DNA of 64,000 nucleotides from Chitinophaga parva (GCF_003071345.1 NZ_QCYK01000001.1:2170001-2234000); one strand, 5' to 3'; positions 1-9,324 are shown, numbered from the stretch's first letter. Numbers and translations: made by a program. Notes: a model not told the origin generated them from the letters alone.

Positions 1-674
1 TATTGCATCTTCCGCAGGTAAGACCAGCAATCCTTTCCCCCGGCCATGAACAGTTTGCGGTGGCCCGCCCATACCAGCAGTGATACAAAGAGGAAGAACG
101 CTGGATATACCACTTGTCGCAATGCTTTGCCCACATTGGTTTTACTGCTGAAGATGATGGCCATCCGCTCTGTCTGGAAATCGATATGATAGGCTTCATC
201 TATCAGGATGTCTGTGCAGATCTGTTTCAGCAATGTGCAGTTGCTGGCGTCTTTCATGCATTGGTAGAAGATCTGCGCCGTGCTTTCCACCACGATCACG
301 GCTAGGGTCCAGATCTCCATGCTGGTGTTGAAATAGCGCACCTTGCGGAACAATGAATCTCCCCAGTCTTTTTTTGCGCGTGGTACCTGTAGTGCATCCA
401 GGTAGCGCCCCAGGTTATTACCATGTTTTTGTTCTTCGTAGATAAATAACTGTACGGCTTCCACGTAATGTGCATCGCCGATGGCATTTGCATATTTACC
501 GGCTGCATGCAGGAGATGCTTGCCATCAGAGGTTTCGCCCAGCTGCCAGGCGCGGAGGGAGGGAATGATGGCTTGCCGCTCCGCGGGGCTCAGGGTGGGA
601 GTGTGTTGCCAGTTCACCCGGTGCTGGGTGGCGTTCTGGCGGAAGTGGGTGATCCATTCCTGGGAGGTACGCAT
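1..674 (-). CDS. Ferritin-like di-iron domain protein (C-terminus cut by window edge)
   Basis: The frame is open from ATG at 674 to the window edge (224 codons). Two ferritin-type ExxH motifs are visible, EEQKH near residue 85 and DEAYH near residue 160, each inside a predicted helix, with another Glu (VVES) between them. This is the arrangement of a four-helix di-iron bundle. A hydrophobic stretch (about residues 185-205) follows, so the protein may be membrane-attached. Substrate and reaction are unknown; members of the superfamily store iron or carry out oxygen or peroxide chemistry. A dyad lies over its promoter (700-718). The fold assignment is fairly sure; the function is not. Confidence 0.72.
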   Translation of the reverse strand, partial: MRTSQEWITHFRQNATQHRVNWQHTPTLSPAERQAIIPSLRAWQLGETSDGKHLLHAAGKYANAIGDAHYVEAVQLFIYEEQKHGNNLGRYLDALQVPRAKKDWGDSLFRKVRYFNTSMEIWTLAVIVVESTAQIFYQCMKDASNCTLLKQICTDILIDEAYHIDFQTERMAIIFSSKTNVGKALRQVVYPAFFLFVSLLVWAGHRKLFMAGGKDCWSYLRKMQ

Positions 675-699
675 GAGTTGTTTTTTATAGCTTAAAAAG

Positions 700-744
700 T
701 ACTTTGTGTTACAAAGTAAATGCATTATATTTATGTTATCCAAA
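700..744 (-). promoter_or_regulatory. Promoter with operator-like dyad before the ferritin-like gene
   Basis: The inverted repeat TACTTTG-TGTTA-CAAAGTA (700-718) has perfect 7-bp arms. On the minus strand it overlaps a -7-like TTACTTTG (712-719), 21 bp from a TTTG at 741-744. A dyad over the start site suggests repression of the ferritin-like gene. Its half-site resembles the one before marR at 14102-14129. The regulator is not identified. Confidence 0.45.
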
Positions 745-858
745 TATTTTTTCCGGGAGTACAAGGCGCTTCGGGGGGAAGTGGGTTGGCGTGTTGTTAT
801 GTATACTGGTAACGTATATTTTCTGTATTTTGATTGAAATCCCAATCAAACCAGCAAT

Positions 859-2031
859 ATGAAACATTTAACCCTTTTATTATTGATCATAGCCACCCTG
901 CGCTTACCGGCCCAACAGATCATCCGCCTGGATGGATCCCGCATCAGCACCCAGGCCCTGCAGCACCGCGTCACTGCACTGATGGACAGTGCCCAGGTAA
1001 CCGGCCTGGAAATAGCCGTGTTCCAGCACAACAAGCCTGTGTACGTGCATGCCTTCGGGTATGCGGATAAGGAAAAACAACGGATGCTGGATACTTCCAC
1101 TATTTTCTGGGCATGTTCACTCAGTAAGGCCGTGTTTGGCTATTGTGTATTGAAGCTGGTAGACCAGGGGGTGATCAGCCTGGATACGCCTTTACAGCAT
1201 TATCTGAAAAAACCACTGCCGGATTATGTGTTTACCAAGAAAACCCGCGGTTACCAGGATATCCGCAATGATCAACGCTATGAGAAAATAACTGCCCGTA
1301 TGTGCCTGGACCATACCACGGGATTGCCCAACTACCGCGGCTTTGAGCCCAATGGTAAATTATTCATCCGCACGGATCCCGGCACCCGCTATGGCTACTC
1401 CGGTGAAGGGATGTACCTGCTGCAATTTGTATTGGAACAAGTGACTGGCAAAGGGTACGAAGAATTGGCCCAGGAATATGTTTTCAGGCCCCTGGGTATG
1501 ACGCACAGCAGCTATATCTGGCAGGATGCATTTGAAGCCAATCACGCAGAGGGGCACGACAGTGCGCAGAAAGTATATGAATTTGACCGCCGTACCCTAC
1601 CTCATTCTGCCGGCTCCATGTATACCAATATCGACGACTACGCAAAGTTCATGACAGCGATGATGCAGCGGAAAGGTTTATCAGGGAAGGGTTTTAAGGA
1701 GATGCTAACCCCGCAGGTGGCCATTCTTTCCAAAAGGCAATTTGGCCCGGATGCGCTGGTGGATGATAAAACGGCACAACAGACCAACCTGTTTTATGGA
1801 TTGGGCGTAGGGTTGTTGAGGACTCCTTATGGAACAGCATTCTTTAAGGAAGGGCATAGTGAGGGATGGTCGCACTACAGCATTGGTTACCCGGATGAGG
1901 GACTGGCGGTGGTGATCCTGACCAATAGTGATTACGGTACTGGTATTTACAAACCCTTGCTGGGAGCCGCTATTGGTGATATTTACACCGCCTGGGACTG
2001 GGAAGGTTACAAAGCTTATAACGAAAAATAA
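859..2031 (+). CDS. Secreted serine hydrolase, beta-lactamase/class C family
   Basis: 390 aa with a signal peptide (residues 1-19, ending LPAQ). It has the SxxK nucleophile motif SLSK (87-90), an HTTGLPNY segment (152-159) typical of class C-like esterases, a YSG motif (180-182) in the place of YxN, and HSEG (333-336) near the position of the KTG-equivalent motif. Such proteins are often periplasmic esterases, D-aminopeptidases or carboxypeptidases rather than true beta-lactamases, and the substrate cannot be read from the sequence. It is a single gene followed by a strong terminator. The start is the first ATG leading straight into the signal peptide. Confidence 0.88.
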   Translation: MKHLTLLLLIIATLRLPAQQIIRLDGSRISTQALQHRVTALMDSAQVTGLEIAVFQHNKPVYVHAFGYADKEKQRMLDTSTIFWACSLSKAVFGYCVLKLVDQGVISLDTPLQHYLKKPLPDYVFTKKTRGYQDIRNDQRYEKITARMCLDHTTGLPNYRGFEPNGKLFIRTDPGTRYGYSGEGMYLLQFVLEQVTGKGYEELAQEYVFRPLGMTHSSYIWQDAFEANHAEGHDSAQKVYEFDRRTLPHSAGSMYTNIDDYAKFMTAMMQRKGLSGKGFKEMLTPQVAILSKRQFGPDALVDDKTAQQTNLFYGLGVGLLRTPYGTAFFKEGHSEGWSHYSIGYPDEGLAVVILTNSDYGTGIYKPLLGAAIGDIYTAWDWEGYKAYNEK

Positions 2032-2040
2032 TATACCCTG

Positions 2041-2068
2041 AAGGCCGGTTTCCCATGCCGGCCTTTTT
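2041..2068 (+). terminator. Rho-independent terminator after the serine hydrolase
   Basis: Perfect 8-bp arms AAGGCCGG and CCGGCCTT (2041-2048 and 2058-2065) are followed by T residues, 9 bp after the stop codon. Confidence 0.8.
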
Positions 2069-2439
2069 CCCGGATCTCACCCGGACTCCTGCAATATGCC
2101 TGCACCCGTTCGCATTTTATTTTTCCGATCCTTTTCCCTATCTTTCAGCGTAGTACATTTTACGATCCTTCAGGCAGATCCATACAGCACGCATTAGTTA
2201 TTCCACGGTCAACCCCGCCACTACCACATTACGGCGCCGTTGATATCCATCCACACACCTAAAGGGGTACCGCTACCAAACGCCCGGTGCGCCCGCATTT
2301 CCAAGCATCCAGGTCCGTCGCTACCAGCATAACCCGGCGTACCAGGCTCCTTTATTTTACCCACATCACCCGGCCTTTACATGCCCGGTGGGAGCGGTAT
2401 GCCCATATCTTTTTGTTTGTCCAACATTAAACCATAGTT
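2069..2439. other. Intergenic region before the GH30 gene
   Basis: About 370 bp with no open frame of convincing codon use. It is rich in CCGG and CCCGG words. The T-rich stretch around 2113-2146 contains TATCTTTC, one base from the -7 consensus TAnnTTTG, and could be the GH30 promoter with a long leader. I see no repeat or RNA gene. Confidence 0.4.
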
Positions 2440-4314
2440 ATGCACACCCATTTTAAAACCACGTTGAAAGCCGCCACCACGTTGCTGTTTGGTGCAGCTT
2501 TATTGTATGCCTGTAAAAAGGATTTCCGGCAGCAGGGAAGTCAATCTACCATGGCCCGCGCCGCCAATGAAACGGTGAGCGCATGGCTCACCACCACGGA
2601 CAAGGCCAATCTCCTGGCACCATCCACGCTAAACTTTGCCGCGGATGCCGGCACCAATGCTACTACCGTTACAGTGGACGAAAACGTTACCTACCAGGGG
2701 ATAGACGGCTTTGGCTTTACCCTTACCGGTGGCAGCGCACAGCTGATCAATGGCATGGGCACTGCCCAGAATGCCTTGCTCAGTGAGCTTTTCGGCACTG
2801 GTACGGGCCAGATCGGTATCAGTTACCTGCGCGTGAGCATCGGTGCATCCGACCTGAGTTCATCTGACTTCACTTATGACGACCGGCCTTCCGGGCAAAC
2901 GGATGTGAACCTCACTAACTTCAGCATCAATGCAGAAATGACGGACCTGGTGCCGGTACTCAAAAAGATCGTAGCCATCAATCCTTCCATCAGGATCTTC
3001 GCCAGCCCCTGGACCGCGCCGGTATGGATGAAGGTGAATACCACCGGCAACAATGGTTTTACCGGCGGCAGTCTGAACACCGCTTACTACGATGCCTATG
3101 CACGCTACTTTGTAAAGTACATCCAGGCCATGGCGGCACAAGGCATTACCATTGATGCGGTGACCCCACAGAATGAGCCCCTTAATCCTTACAACAATCC
3201 CAGCATGAGCATGTCCGCCACGGAGCAGACAAACTTCATTAAGAACAACCTGGGCCCCCAGCTGCGGGGTGCTGGCCTCAATACGAAGATCATTGCCTAT
3301 GATCATAATCCCGATCACATTGAATACCCCGAAGCGGTACTGGCCGATGCTACGGCCAGTTCTTACACGGATGGTTCGGCCTTTCACCTGTATGCAGGCA
3401 GCATTGGCTCACTCACCGATGTGCACAACGCATATCCCAACAAGAACATTTATTTCACGGAACAATGGATAGGCGGCCCCGGTAATTTTGGGGGCGACTT
3501 CACCTGGCATGTAAATAATGTGATCATTGGCGCCACCCGCAACTGGAGCCGCAATGCACTGGAATGGAACCTGGCTTCCGATCCGAATTACAATCCCCAT
3601 ACCAGCGGCGGCTGCAGCACCTGCCTGGGTGGTATCACCATCAGCGGCACGACTGTAACCCGCAATACTGCTTACTACATCGTGGGCCAAGCCGCTAAAT
3701 TTGTAAGACCTGGCGCAGTTCGCATTGCTTCTAACGTGGCCGGTAATATCCAGAATGTGGCTTTCAAAAATGCGGATGGCAGCAAAGTCCTGGTAGCCTT
3801 GAACAGCGGTAGCAGCACCCAGAATTTCAAAGTGAAATGGGGGGCTGAATCCTTCACTTATACACTGGCCGCGGGCGCGGCGGTTACTTTCAAATGGAGC
3901 GGTACCCCAAGCAGCGGTGGTGGCTCTACCGGCGCTCCCATTGGCCAGACCATTACCCTCAAAGGCTTCAACAGCATGTATGTAAGCAGTGAGAACGGCA
4001 CCCAGCCGATGAACTGCAACCGTGCCACTGCACAGGGCTGGGAGCAATTTGTAGTAGTAGATGCCGGCAATGGCAAGATCGCATTGAGCAATGGCGGCAA
4101 GTATGTAAGCAGTGAGAATGGCACGCAGGCCATCACCTGCAACCGCACTACCATCGGAGACTGGGAAAGCTTTACCTGGGGCACCACGCCAGACGGGAAG
4201 ATCACCCTCCAGGGCAATAACGGCAAGTATGTAAGCAGTGAGAACGGCACCCAGCCCATGACCTGTAACAGGGCTACGGTGTCCGGCTGGGAAGCCTTTG
4301 GGGTGAATCAGTAG
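2440..4314 (+). CDS. GH30-family glycoside hydrolase lipoprotein with C-terminal beta-trefoil-like repeats
   Basis: 624 aa. A lipoprotein signal ends LLYAC, with acylated Cys25. Residues about 70-490 form a GH30 TIM barrel with the acid/base Glu in TPQNEP (E246) and the nucleophile Glu in FTEQW (E341). The [10 protein letters not shown] segment resembles subfamily 3 enzymes, many of which are endo-beta-1,6-glucanases, so a beta-1,6-glucan is the best-guess substrate. A Gly/Ser linker leads to residues 507-624, three copies of a roughly 41-residue unit each holding YVSSENGTQ and CNR. Three lobes make one beta-trefoil, fascin-like, probably sugar-binding. The protein is likely anchored at the outer membrane. 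No SusCD gene or other glycosidase is adjacent. Confidence 0.9.
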   Translation: MHTHFKTTLKAATTLLFGAALLYACKKDFRQQGSQSTMARAANETVSAWLTTTDKANLLAPSTLNFAADAGTNATTVTVDENVTYQGIDGFGFTLTGGSAQLINGMGTAQNALLSELFGTGTGQIGISYLRVSIGASDLSSSDFTYDDRPSGQTDVNLTNFSINAEMTDLVPVLKKIVAINPSIRIFASPWTAPVWMKVNTTGNNGFTGGSLNTAYYDAYARYFVKYIQAMAAQGITIDAVTPQNEPLNPYNNPSMSMSATEQTNFIKNNLGPQLRGAGLNTKIIAYDHNPDHIEYPEAVLADATASSYTDGSAFHLYAGSIGSLTDVHNAYPNKNIYFTEQWIGGPGNFGGDFTWHVNNVIIGATRNWSRNALEWNLASDPNYNPHTSGGCSTCLGGITISGTTVTRNTAYYIVGQAAKFVRPGAVRIASNVAGNIQNVAFKNADGSKVLVALNSGSSTQNFKVKWGAESFTYTLAAGAAVTFKWSGTPSSGGGSTGAPIGQTITLKGFNSMYVSSENGTQPMNCNRATAQGWEQFVVVDAGNGKIALSNGGKYVSSENGTQAITCNRTTIGDWESFTWGTTPDGKITLQGNNGKYVSSENGTQPMTCNRATVSGWEAFGVNQ

Positions 4315-4319
4315 AAATT

Positions 4320-4468
4320 GTCTCAGGTCCTAAGTCTCAGGTCTTAGGTACCTGTCTTCAGCCTAAACATTCAATGGAAAAAAGGACCATACGTCATGAT
4401 CTGTGACGTATGGTCCTTTGCATTTAGAGGTACCTAAGACCTAAGACCTAAGACTTAAGACCTAAGAC
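4320..4468. repeat. Inverted pair of 7-bp tandem arrays (locus A)
   Basis: The left arm (4320-4353) is GTCTCAG, GTCCTAA, GTCTCAG, GTCTTAG, GTACCT. The right arm (4431-4468) is TACCTAA, GACCTAA twice, GACTTAA, GACCTAA, GAC, which is the reverse complement of the same 7-bp theme. A terminator hairpin sits in the loop. The locus lies between the convergent GH30 and VOC genes. The unit sequence matches locus B at 20.5 kb. Confidence 0.85.
4381..4419. terminator. Bidirectional terminator inside heptamer locus A
   Basis: A perfect 16-bp stem (4381-4396 with 4404-4419) encloses a 7-nt loop and is flanked by A and T runs. It serves the convergent GH30 and VOC genes. Confidence 0.85.
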
Positions 4469-4476
4469 AAAATTTC

Positions 4477-4971
4477 TCAGGCATCATATGCTGCCTGCAG
4501 TGTAGCAATATCCAGCTTCTTCATCTTCCACAGCGCTTGCATCATGTTACTGATGCGTGTAGGATCTCCGCCCTGGTCAAGGGCGTTAGTCACCAGCTCC
4601 GGCACTATCTGCCAGGAGAAGCCGAAGGGATCTTTGCACCAGCCGCATTCGCTTTCCTTACCACCATTGGCCGTCAGTTTGGCCCAGTAGTCATCAATTT
4701 CCGCCTGCGTTTTGCAGGTGACCATGAAGGATACGGATTCATTGAACTTAAATTGCGGGCCTGCATCAAACAGGAAAACCCGCAGGCCGTTGATCTCGAT
4801 CACGCCGGTTCTTACCCAATCAGCGTTAAAGCCGGGTGCATTGTTTCCCCAGCGTTGCAGCTGGCGGATCTCTGAGCCGGGGAAAATGGAAGTATACAAT
4901 TTCATGGCGGCTTCTGCCTGCCCATCGAACCAGAGGAACGGTACAATTTTTTGATTTGCGGTAACAGTCAT
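4477..4971 (-). CDS. VOC-superfamily protein (3-demethylubiquinone methyltransferase-like / PhnB-like)
   Basis: 164 aa, single domain. The opening (KIVPFLWFDGQAEAAMKLY) and the closing (CKDPFGFSWQIVP) are the signatures of the PhnB-like VOC family, a beta-alpha-beta-beta-beta fold. Despite the historical family name these are not methyltransferases; their ligand is usually unknown. No metal-binding set can be assigned with confidence. It is a single gene, convergent with the GH30 gene. Confidence 0.85.
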   Translation of the reverse strand: MTVTANQKIVPFLWFDGQAEAAMKLYTSIFPGSEIRQLQRWGNNAPGFNADWVRTGVIEINGLRVFLFDAGPQFKFNESVSFMVTCKTQAEIDDYWAKLTANGGKESECGWCKDPFGFSWQIVPELVTNALDQGGDPTRISNMMQALWKMKKLDIATLQAAYDA

Positions 4972-5058
4972 GGCGATTATGTTTTACCCAAAATTCAATC
5001 AAAATATGTTCACCGGCAGGGGGGATATGCGGCAATTTGCAGGGTGAAAAGTGCCAGT

Positions 5059-5385
5059 TTAATGTGATACCAGCTTTAGCCCTATGATGGAAGAGATCAG
5101 CGTGGTAATGAAGAACAGGCGCCAGAAAGTAGCGGGCTCATTGAACACCACGATGCCCATGATCACAGAACCTACAGCCCCGATGCCGGTCCATACCGCG
5201 TAAGCAGTACCGATGGGCAAGGTCTGGATGGCTTTCATCATCAGCAGCATACTGATCACCAGGCAAATGGCAAATGCACTGTACCAGCCCACCATGGCCA
5301 TGCCGGTTTGTCCTTTTACTTTTTCCAGGCAGAAGGTAAAGCCCACTTCAAACAGCCCGGCAATTACCAGTAAGATCCAGTTCAT
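5059..5385 (-). CDS. Small multidrug resistance (SMR) transporter, SugE/Gdx-like
   Basis: 108 aa with four predicted transmembrane helices, functioning as a dimer in the inner membrane. The essential Glu of helix 1 is present (E13 in AGLFEV), as is the GTAYAVWTGIGAVGS segment shared with SugE/Gdx guanidinium exporters. Position 16 is Phe, where guanidinium exporters I recall carry Trp, and a few extra residues lie between helices 1 and 2, so guanidinium is not a safe substrate call. The start was set at the ATG that begins helix 1; longer in-frame starts would add a non-conserved tail. No riboswitch-sized leader is visible. Confidence 0.85.
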   Translation of the reverse strand: MNWILLVIAGLFEVGFTFCLEKVKGQTGMAMVGWYSAFAICLVISMLLMMKAIQTLPIGTAYAVWTGIGAVGSVIMGIVVFNEPATFWRLFFITTLISSIIGLKLVSH

Positions 5386-5565
5386 CGTTCTTATATTTTG
5401 CCGCAAAGGTCCGGATTCTGAGGGGAACCGGTGCAAAAAACTGCAACAGAACATCCCGCGGCCCGCTTCCATTTCCACAGGAAGCTGCTTTGTTTTAACA
5501 ATTCCTTTACTTTTTGTTCATAATTACTTAACGCGACAGGCGGCGGGGAGTAAACCGCCGCAGTA

Positions 5566-5573
5566 TACATTTG
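5566..5573 (+). promoter_or_regulatory. -7 element (TACATTTG) just before a small membrane-protein gene
   Basis: TACATTTG fits the Bacteroidota -7 consensus and ends 7 bases before the ATG at 5581, so a transcript from it would have almost no leader. No TTTG lies at the expected -33 distance. Confidence 0.4.
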
Positions 5574-5580
5574 CCCCGTT

Positions 5581-5916
5581 ATGCCGTTGCGTTTCTCCAT
5601 TTTCATGTTGCTGCTCTTTATCCGGGTGATCGTTGCACCCGCCTGGGTAGCCGCACATATCGGGGAAGCACGCAATCCAGAAACCACTTTTGAGCACGTA
5701 CGCCTGCACAAAAGAAGATCCAGTTTCCTGGACGACACTGCCGCAGCCGCAGCGCTTATCAATGAAAACGAGGTACACCAGCTGCGTATTATCCTGCGCC
5801 TGGTAGCGGTCCTCATCGCCGGTATGTGCATTGCGCTTGCTGCCCCTCTCTTCCCTGGCCAACGTACTCCCTTTTCCTGCCCCCTCTTCCTGAGACACCG
5901 GGTTTTACGACTTTGA
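5581..5916 (+). CDS. Small putative membrane protein, unknown function
   Basis: 111 aa that I do not recognise. It has a hydrophobic N-terminal helix (residues about 5-24), a polar middle with KRRSSF and an Ala-rich piece, and a second hydrophobic helix (about 76-96) followed by a basic tail. Codon use matches real genes nearby (frequent CTG, GTA, GCC and ATC), which argues against chance. It stands alone between the divergent SMR gene and susC, with a -7 box just upstream. It could still be a spurious frame, since the opposite strand is also open over part of it. Confidence 0.45.
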   Translation: MPLRFSIFMLLLFIRVIVAPAWVAAHIGEARNPETTFEHVRLHKRRSSFLDDTAAAAALINENEVHQLRIILRLVAVLIAGMCIALAAPLFPGQRTPFSCPLFLRHRVLRL

Positions 5917-5934
5917 TTTAACCGTTTGTGCGCC

Positions 5935-5969
5935 CACGCCAGCATGCCGCTATAATGCGGTGTGGCGTG
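5935..5969 (+). terminator. Hairpin after the small membrane-protein gene
   Basis: Arms CACGCCA (5935-5941) and TGGCGTG (5963-5969) enclose an inner CCGC/GCGG pair. The T tail is weak (CCTTTG), so it may be a poor terminator or a leader structure of susC. Confidence 0.4.
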
Positions 5970-6058
5970 CCTTTGCACCTGATTTTCCCTGCGATCCGGC
6001 CCCATTGAGGGTGTAACGGGGGTATCCTCTATGCATTTTTCTTCAATATCGCTACAAT

Positions 6059-9000
6059 ATGAGAAAACTTTTCACACTGCTATTTGTGATGCTGGCTTGC
6101 GCAATGCAATTGTCGGCACAAAACAAGACCATTACCGGTAAGGTATATGATGCGGACGACAAGACGCCTATCATCGGCGCTGCCGTCATGCTTTCCAACA
6201 CCCAGAAAGGCACCGTAACCGATGCGGGCGGTAGCTTTAAACTTACCATCCCTGCAAACGGTCAACTCACCGTGTCTTTCATCGGTTACACGCCGGTAAC
6301 CCTTGAAACCGGCAGCCAGGCTGCGTTTGAGATTACACTGCACAAAGACAACAAATCACTGAACGAAGTGGTGGTTACGGCCCTTGGTATCAGTAAACAA
6401 TCCAAATCCCTGGGCTACGCGGTGCAAACCGTGAGCACCAAACAGATGGTGCAGTCCCAGGACCCCAACCTGATCAATAACCTGAACGGTAAAGTGGCCG
6501 GCGTGGTGATCACCAATGGCGGTGCCGGTGTAGGCTCTACAGCCCGCATTGTTATCCGTGGGGAGAACTCTTTCAGCGGTACTAACCAGCCCCTCTTCGT
6601 AGTAGACGGTGTGCCCATCAACAACGAAACGTTCTTCAACAATGCGATCGAAAATTCTTCCAACCAGGGTACCTGGGCAGAGACTGACTGGGGCAACGGT
6701 GCCGCAGAGGTAAACCCCAATGATATTTCCAAAGTAACGGTACTGAAAGGCTCCACCGCTGCGGCGCTTTACGGTTCCCGCGCTGCAAACGGAGCCATCG
6801 TGCTCACCACCCAGAAAGGCACTTCCGGGGAAGGCCTTTCCGGTGTTACCTTCAATTCTACCACTACCTTTGAAACACCCCTGAAACTGCCGCACCTGCA
6901 GAATGAATATGGCGCAGGTGTAAATGCTTACCCGCTGTCTGGTACACCTAATACTTATTCCTTCGTGAATGGTGGCGGTTCCAGCGAGAACAACATTCCT
7001 AACTGGGGTTTGAAATTCAATCCTTCCACGGATGTGATACAGTTTGACAGCCCCGCCGGCAATGGTTACCAGGCGGGCGACCTGGTGGCCCGCGGTGTGG
7101 ATCCCACCCTGGTGCCGAAAGCTACTCCCTGGGTAGGCCATTCCGATCACTTCAAGGATTTCCTGCAAACCGGTATCACTACCCAGAACAACCTGGGTTT
7201 TGGTGGCGTATCTGATCATGGCAGCTACCGTTTTGGCATCAGCCAGTTGTATAACCGTGGTTTGCTGCCTAATACAGACCTGCGTCGCTATGGTATTTCC
7301 CTGCGTGCTAACCATAACTTCAGCGATAAGCTGACTTCCGATTTCTTCATTGACTACATTAACAGCAGCTCTGATAACCGTCCCAACATTGGTTATGGTT
7401 CTGAAAGTGTGATGTACACTTTCTTTGGCGTGTATGGAATGCCTATCAATGTGGATATCAATTCCCTGAAGAATAAACAATGGCAGAAAGGCCGCGACCA
7501 GCTGAACCAGTTCCGCTACTGGAATAACCATGACAACCCTTATGTAACGCTGTACGACAATACCAACAGCTTTAACAAGAACCGCGTGATCGGCAATGCT
7601 TCGCTGAAATACACGGTGGATCCGCATTTTGACGTGATGCTGCGCACCGGTAGCGACTTCTATGCGGATAACCGCGAAGGTCACCGCTCCTTTACCAGCG
7701 TACGCTTCCCGAGCGGTGGTTTCAGAACGGATAATGTGAACTACTTTGAGAACAACACCGACTTCCTGGTAAGCTACCACAAAGCACCCAGCAAGCTGTT
7801 TAATGCAAACGTGTCTGTAGGAGGTAACCGCTTCATGCAGAACATCACGTACACCCGTGACATTGCAAACACGCTGATCTCTCCAAACCTGTATAATTTC
7901 TCCAATGCACAAAGCCAGCTGCCCACCCTGTTCCAGAAACTGGATAAAGTGGTGTACAGCGCTTACGCCTTTGCTGACCTGGATTACAAAGGCCTGCTGT
8001 TCCTGAACGTTACCGGCCGTAATGATAAATCCAGCACCCTGCCCGCTGGCAAGAATTCATTCTTTTATCCCTCTGTATCACTGAGCGGTATTATTTCCGA
8101 CATGGTGCAAATGCCTTCAGCGATCTCTTTCCTGAAAGTAAGAGCTTCTGCTGCACAGGTAGGCCGCGATGCAGATCCGTATTCTATTTACAATACCTAT
8201 ATCACCAACACGCCTTTTGGTTCTTACCCACTCACTGCGGGTAGCCCCATCCTGGCAAATACAAACCTGAAACCATCTAAGACCACTACCCTGGAAGGTG
8301 GCGTGGAAGCACATTTCCTGGATAACCGCCTGGGCATTGATGCAACGGTGTACCACTCCAAAACCAAGGATGAAGTAGTGCAGCTCCCTATCCCCGTATC
8401 ATCCGGCTATACCAACGCATTTGTGAATGGCGCTACGATCGACAACAAGGGGATAGAACTAATGCTGACCATTGCACCGGTGCGTTCTAAACACGCGGGT
8501 GGCCTTAACTGGGATATGAACTTCAACTTCAGCCGCAACGTGGGTAAAGTACTGGCACTGCCGGAAGGTATCAACACCTATGTATATGCACAGGTAACCC
8601 AGTACGACCGCTACTACCGCGCTATCCAGTATGATGCAAAGGTGGGCCAGAAGATCGGTAACATGTATGGCAACGCTTTTGTACGGGACCCGCAGGGCAA
8701 CATCGTATATAAAAATGGTGTGCCCCAGTTCACTTCCACCCAGAACTCCCTGCTGGGCAACTACAACCCCGACTTTGTACTGGCCTGGGCCAACAACCTG
8801 ACTTACCGTGGCTTTAACCTGGACTTCCTCTGGGACCTGCACAAGGGCGGTAAATTCTTCTCTTACACAGAGCTGGGCGTGCTTTCCGGTGGTATGTCCA
8901 CCCAAACACTGGCAGGCCGTGAAACAGGCCTGATCGGTAAAGGTGTAATGGACGATGGTACCGGTAAATACGTGGCCAACAATGTGAAAGTGGATGCGGC

Positions 9001-9298
9001 TACTTATTACAACGCTTACTACAATGCTTCCAACAACGAAGCTTTCATGTACGACGCCACTTACCTGAAGCTGCGTGAACTGCGCCTGGGTTATACCTTC
9101 CAGCACGTGTTTGGCCTTACTTCCAAGGCAAAACTGAATCTTTCTTTCGTAGGCAGAAACTTCCTGGAGTTCACTAAAAATAAAGACGTAGATCCCGAGA
9201 CCCTGGCCCTGCGCGGATCACAGATCCTGCCGGGTACAGAGTTCCTGAGCATCCCGTCTGCAAAGAGCCTCGGCTTCTCACTGGGTCTTAATTTCTAA
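6059..9298 (+). CDS. SusC/RagA-type TonB-linked outer-membrane transporter
   Basis: 1079 aa. The signal peptide ends at LSAQ (about residue 21). A CarboxypepD_reg-like beta-sandwich (about 25-105) is followed by the SusC junction LNEVVVTALGI, a plug domain with the GKVAGVVI and PLFVVDGVPI segments (about 125-245), and a 22-strand barrel ending in an aromatic C-terminus. SusC proteins import oligomers across the outer membrane using TonB energy, together with a SusD lipoprotein, here the next gene 26 bp downstream. No glycosidase, peptidase, anti-sigma factor or hybrid sensor lies next to the pair, so the nutrient is unknown. Confidence 0.96.
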   Translation: MRKLFTLLFVMLACAMQLSAQNKTITGKVYDADDKTPIIGAAVMLSNTQKGTVTDAGGSFKLTIPANGQLTVSFIGYTPVTLETGSQAAFEITLHKDNKSLNEVVVTALGISKQSKSLGYAVQTVSTKQMVQSQDPNLINNLNGKVAGVVITNGGAGVGSTARIVIRGENSFSGTNQPLFVVDGVPINNETFFNNAIENSSNQGTWAETDWGNGAAEVNPNDISKVTVLKGSTAAALYGSRAANGAIVLTTQKGTSGEGLSGVTFNSTTTFETPLKLPHLQNEYGAGVNAYPLSGTPNTYSFVNGGGSSENNIPNWGLKFNPSTDVIQFDSPAGNGYQAGDLVARGVDPTLVPKATPWVGHSDHFKDFLQTGITTQNNLGFGGVSDHGSYRFGISQLYNRGLLPNTDLRRYGISLRANHNFSDKLTSDFFIDYINSSSDNRPNIGYGSESVMYTFFGVYGMPINVDINSLKNKQWQKGRDQLNQFRYWNNHDNPYVTLYDNTNSFNKNRVIGNASLKYTVDPHFDVMLRTGSDFYADNREGHRSFTSVRFPSGGFRTDNVNYFENNTDFLVSYHKAPSKLFNANVSVGGNRFMQNITYTRDIANTLISPNLYNFSNAQSQLPTLFQKLDKVVYSAYAFADLDYKGLLFLNVTGRNDKSSTLPAGKNSFFYPSVSLSGIISDMVQMPSAISFLKVRASAAQVGRDADPYSIYNTYITNTPFGSYPLTAGSPILANTNLKPSKTTTLEGGVEAHFLDNRLGIDATVYHSKTKDEVVQLPIPVSSGYTNAFVNGATIDNKGIELMLTIAPVRSKHAGGLNWDMNFNFSRNVGKVLALPEGINTYVYAQVTQYDRYYRAIQYDAKVGQKIGNMYGNAFVRDPQGNIVYKNGVPQFTSTQNSLLGNYNPDFVLAWANNLTYRGFNLDFLWDLHKGGKFFSYTELGVLSGGMSTQTLAGRETGLIGKGVMDDGTGKYVANNVKVDAATYYNAYYNASNNEAFMYDATYLKLRELRLGYTFQHVFGLTSKAKLNLSFVGRNFLEFTKNKDVDPETLALRGSQILPGTEFLSIPSAKSLGFSLGLNF

Positions 9299-9310
9299 TC
9301 AAACATCTCC

Positions 9311-9324
9311 AATTGCTAATTGCC
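9311..9324 (+). repeat. Two 7-bp units directly before the susD start (locus G)
   Basis: AATTGCT and AATTGCC abut the ATG at 9325. This is short, but it has the same period and position as the larger heptamer arrays before murI, murQ and purM. Confidence 0.4.

Noticed and set aside
3955..4314. Repeats in the GH30 3' end considered as a mobile or intergenic repeat
   Set aside because: They are in frame, about 123 bp long, and encode protein lobes; they are domain repeats.
4320..4468. Tandem repeats considered as a CRISPR array
   Set aside because: Units are only 7 bp without unique spacers, and no cas gene is in the window.
5386..5480. Guanidine riboswitch upstream of the SMR gene
   Set aside because: I see no conserved riboswitch motif and only a short likely leader.
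6356..7912. Long open frame on the minus strand within the SusC gene (and similar ones opposite sdhA, pnp, ABC-F and hemL)
   Set aside because: These mirror the codon structure of the real gene on the other strand, encode low-complexity His/Val/Gly-rich chains, and have no promoter or domain.
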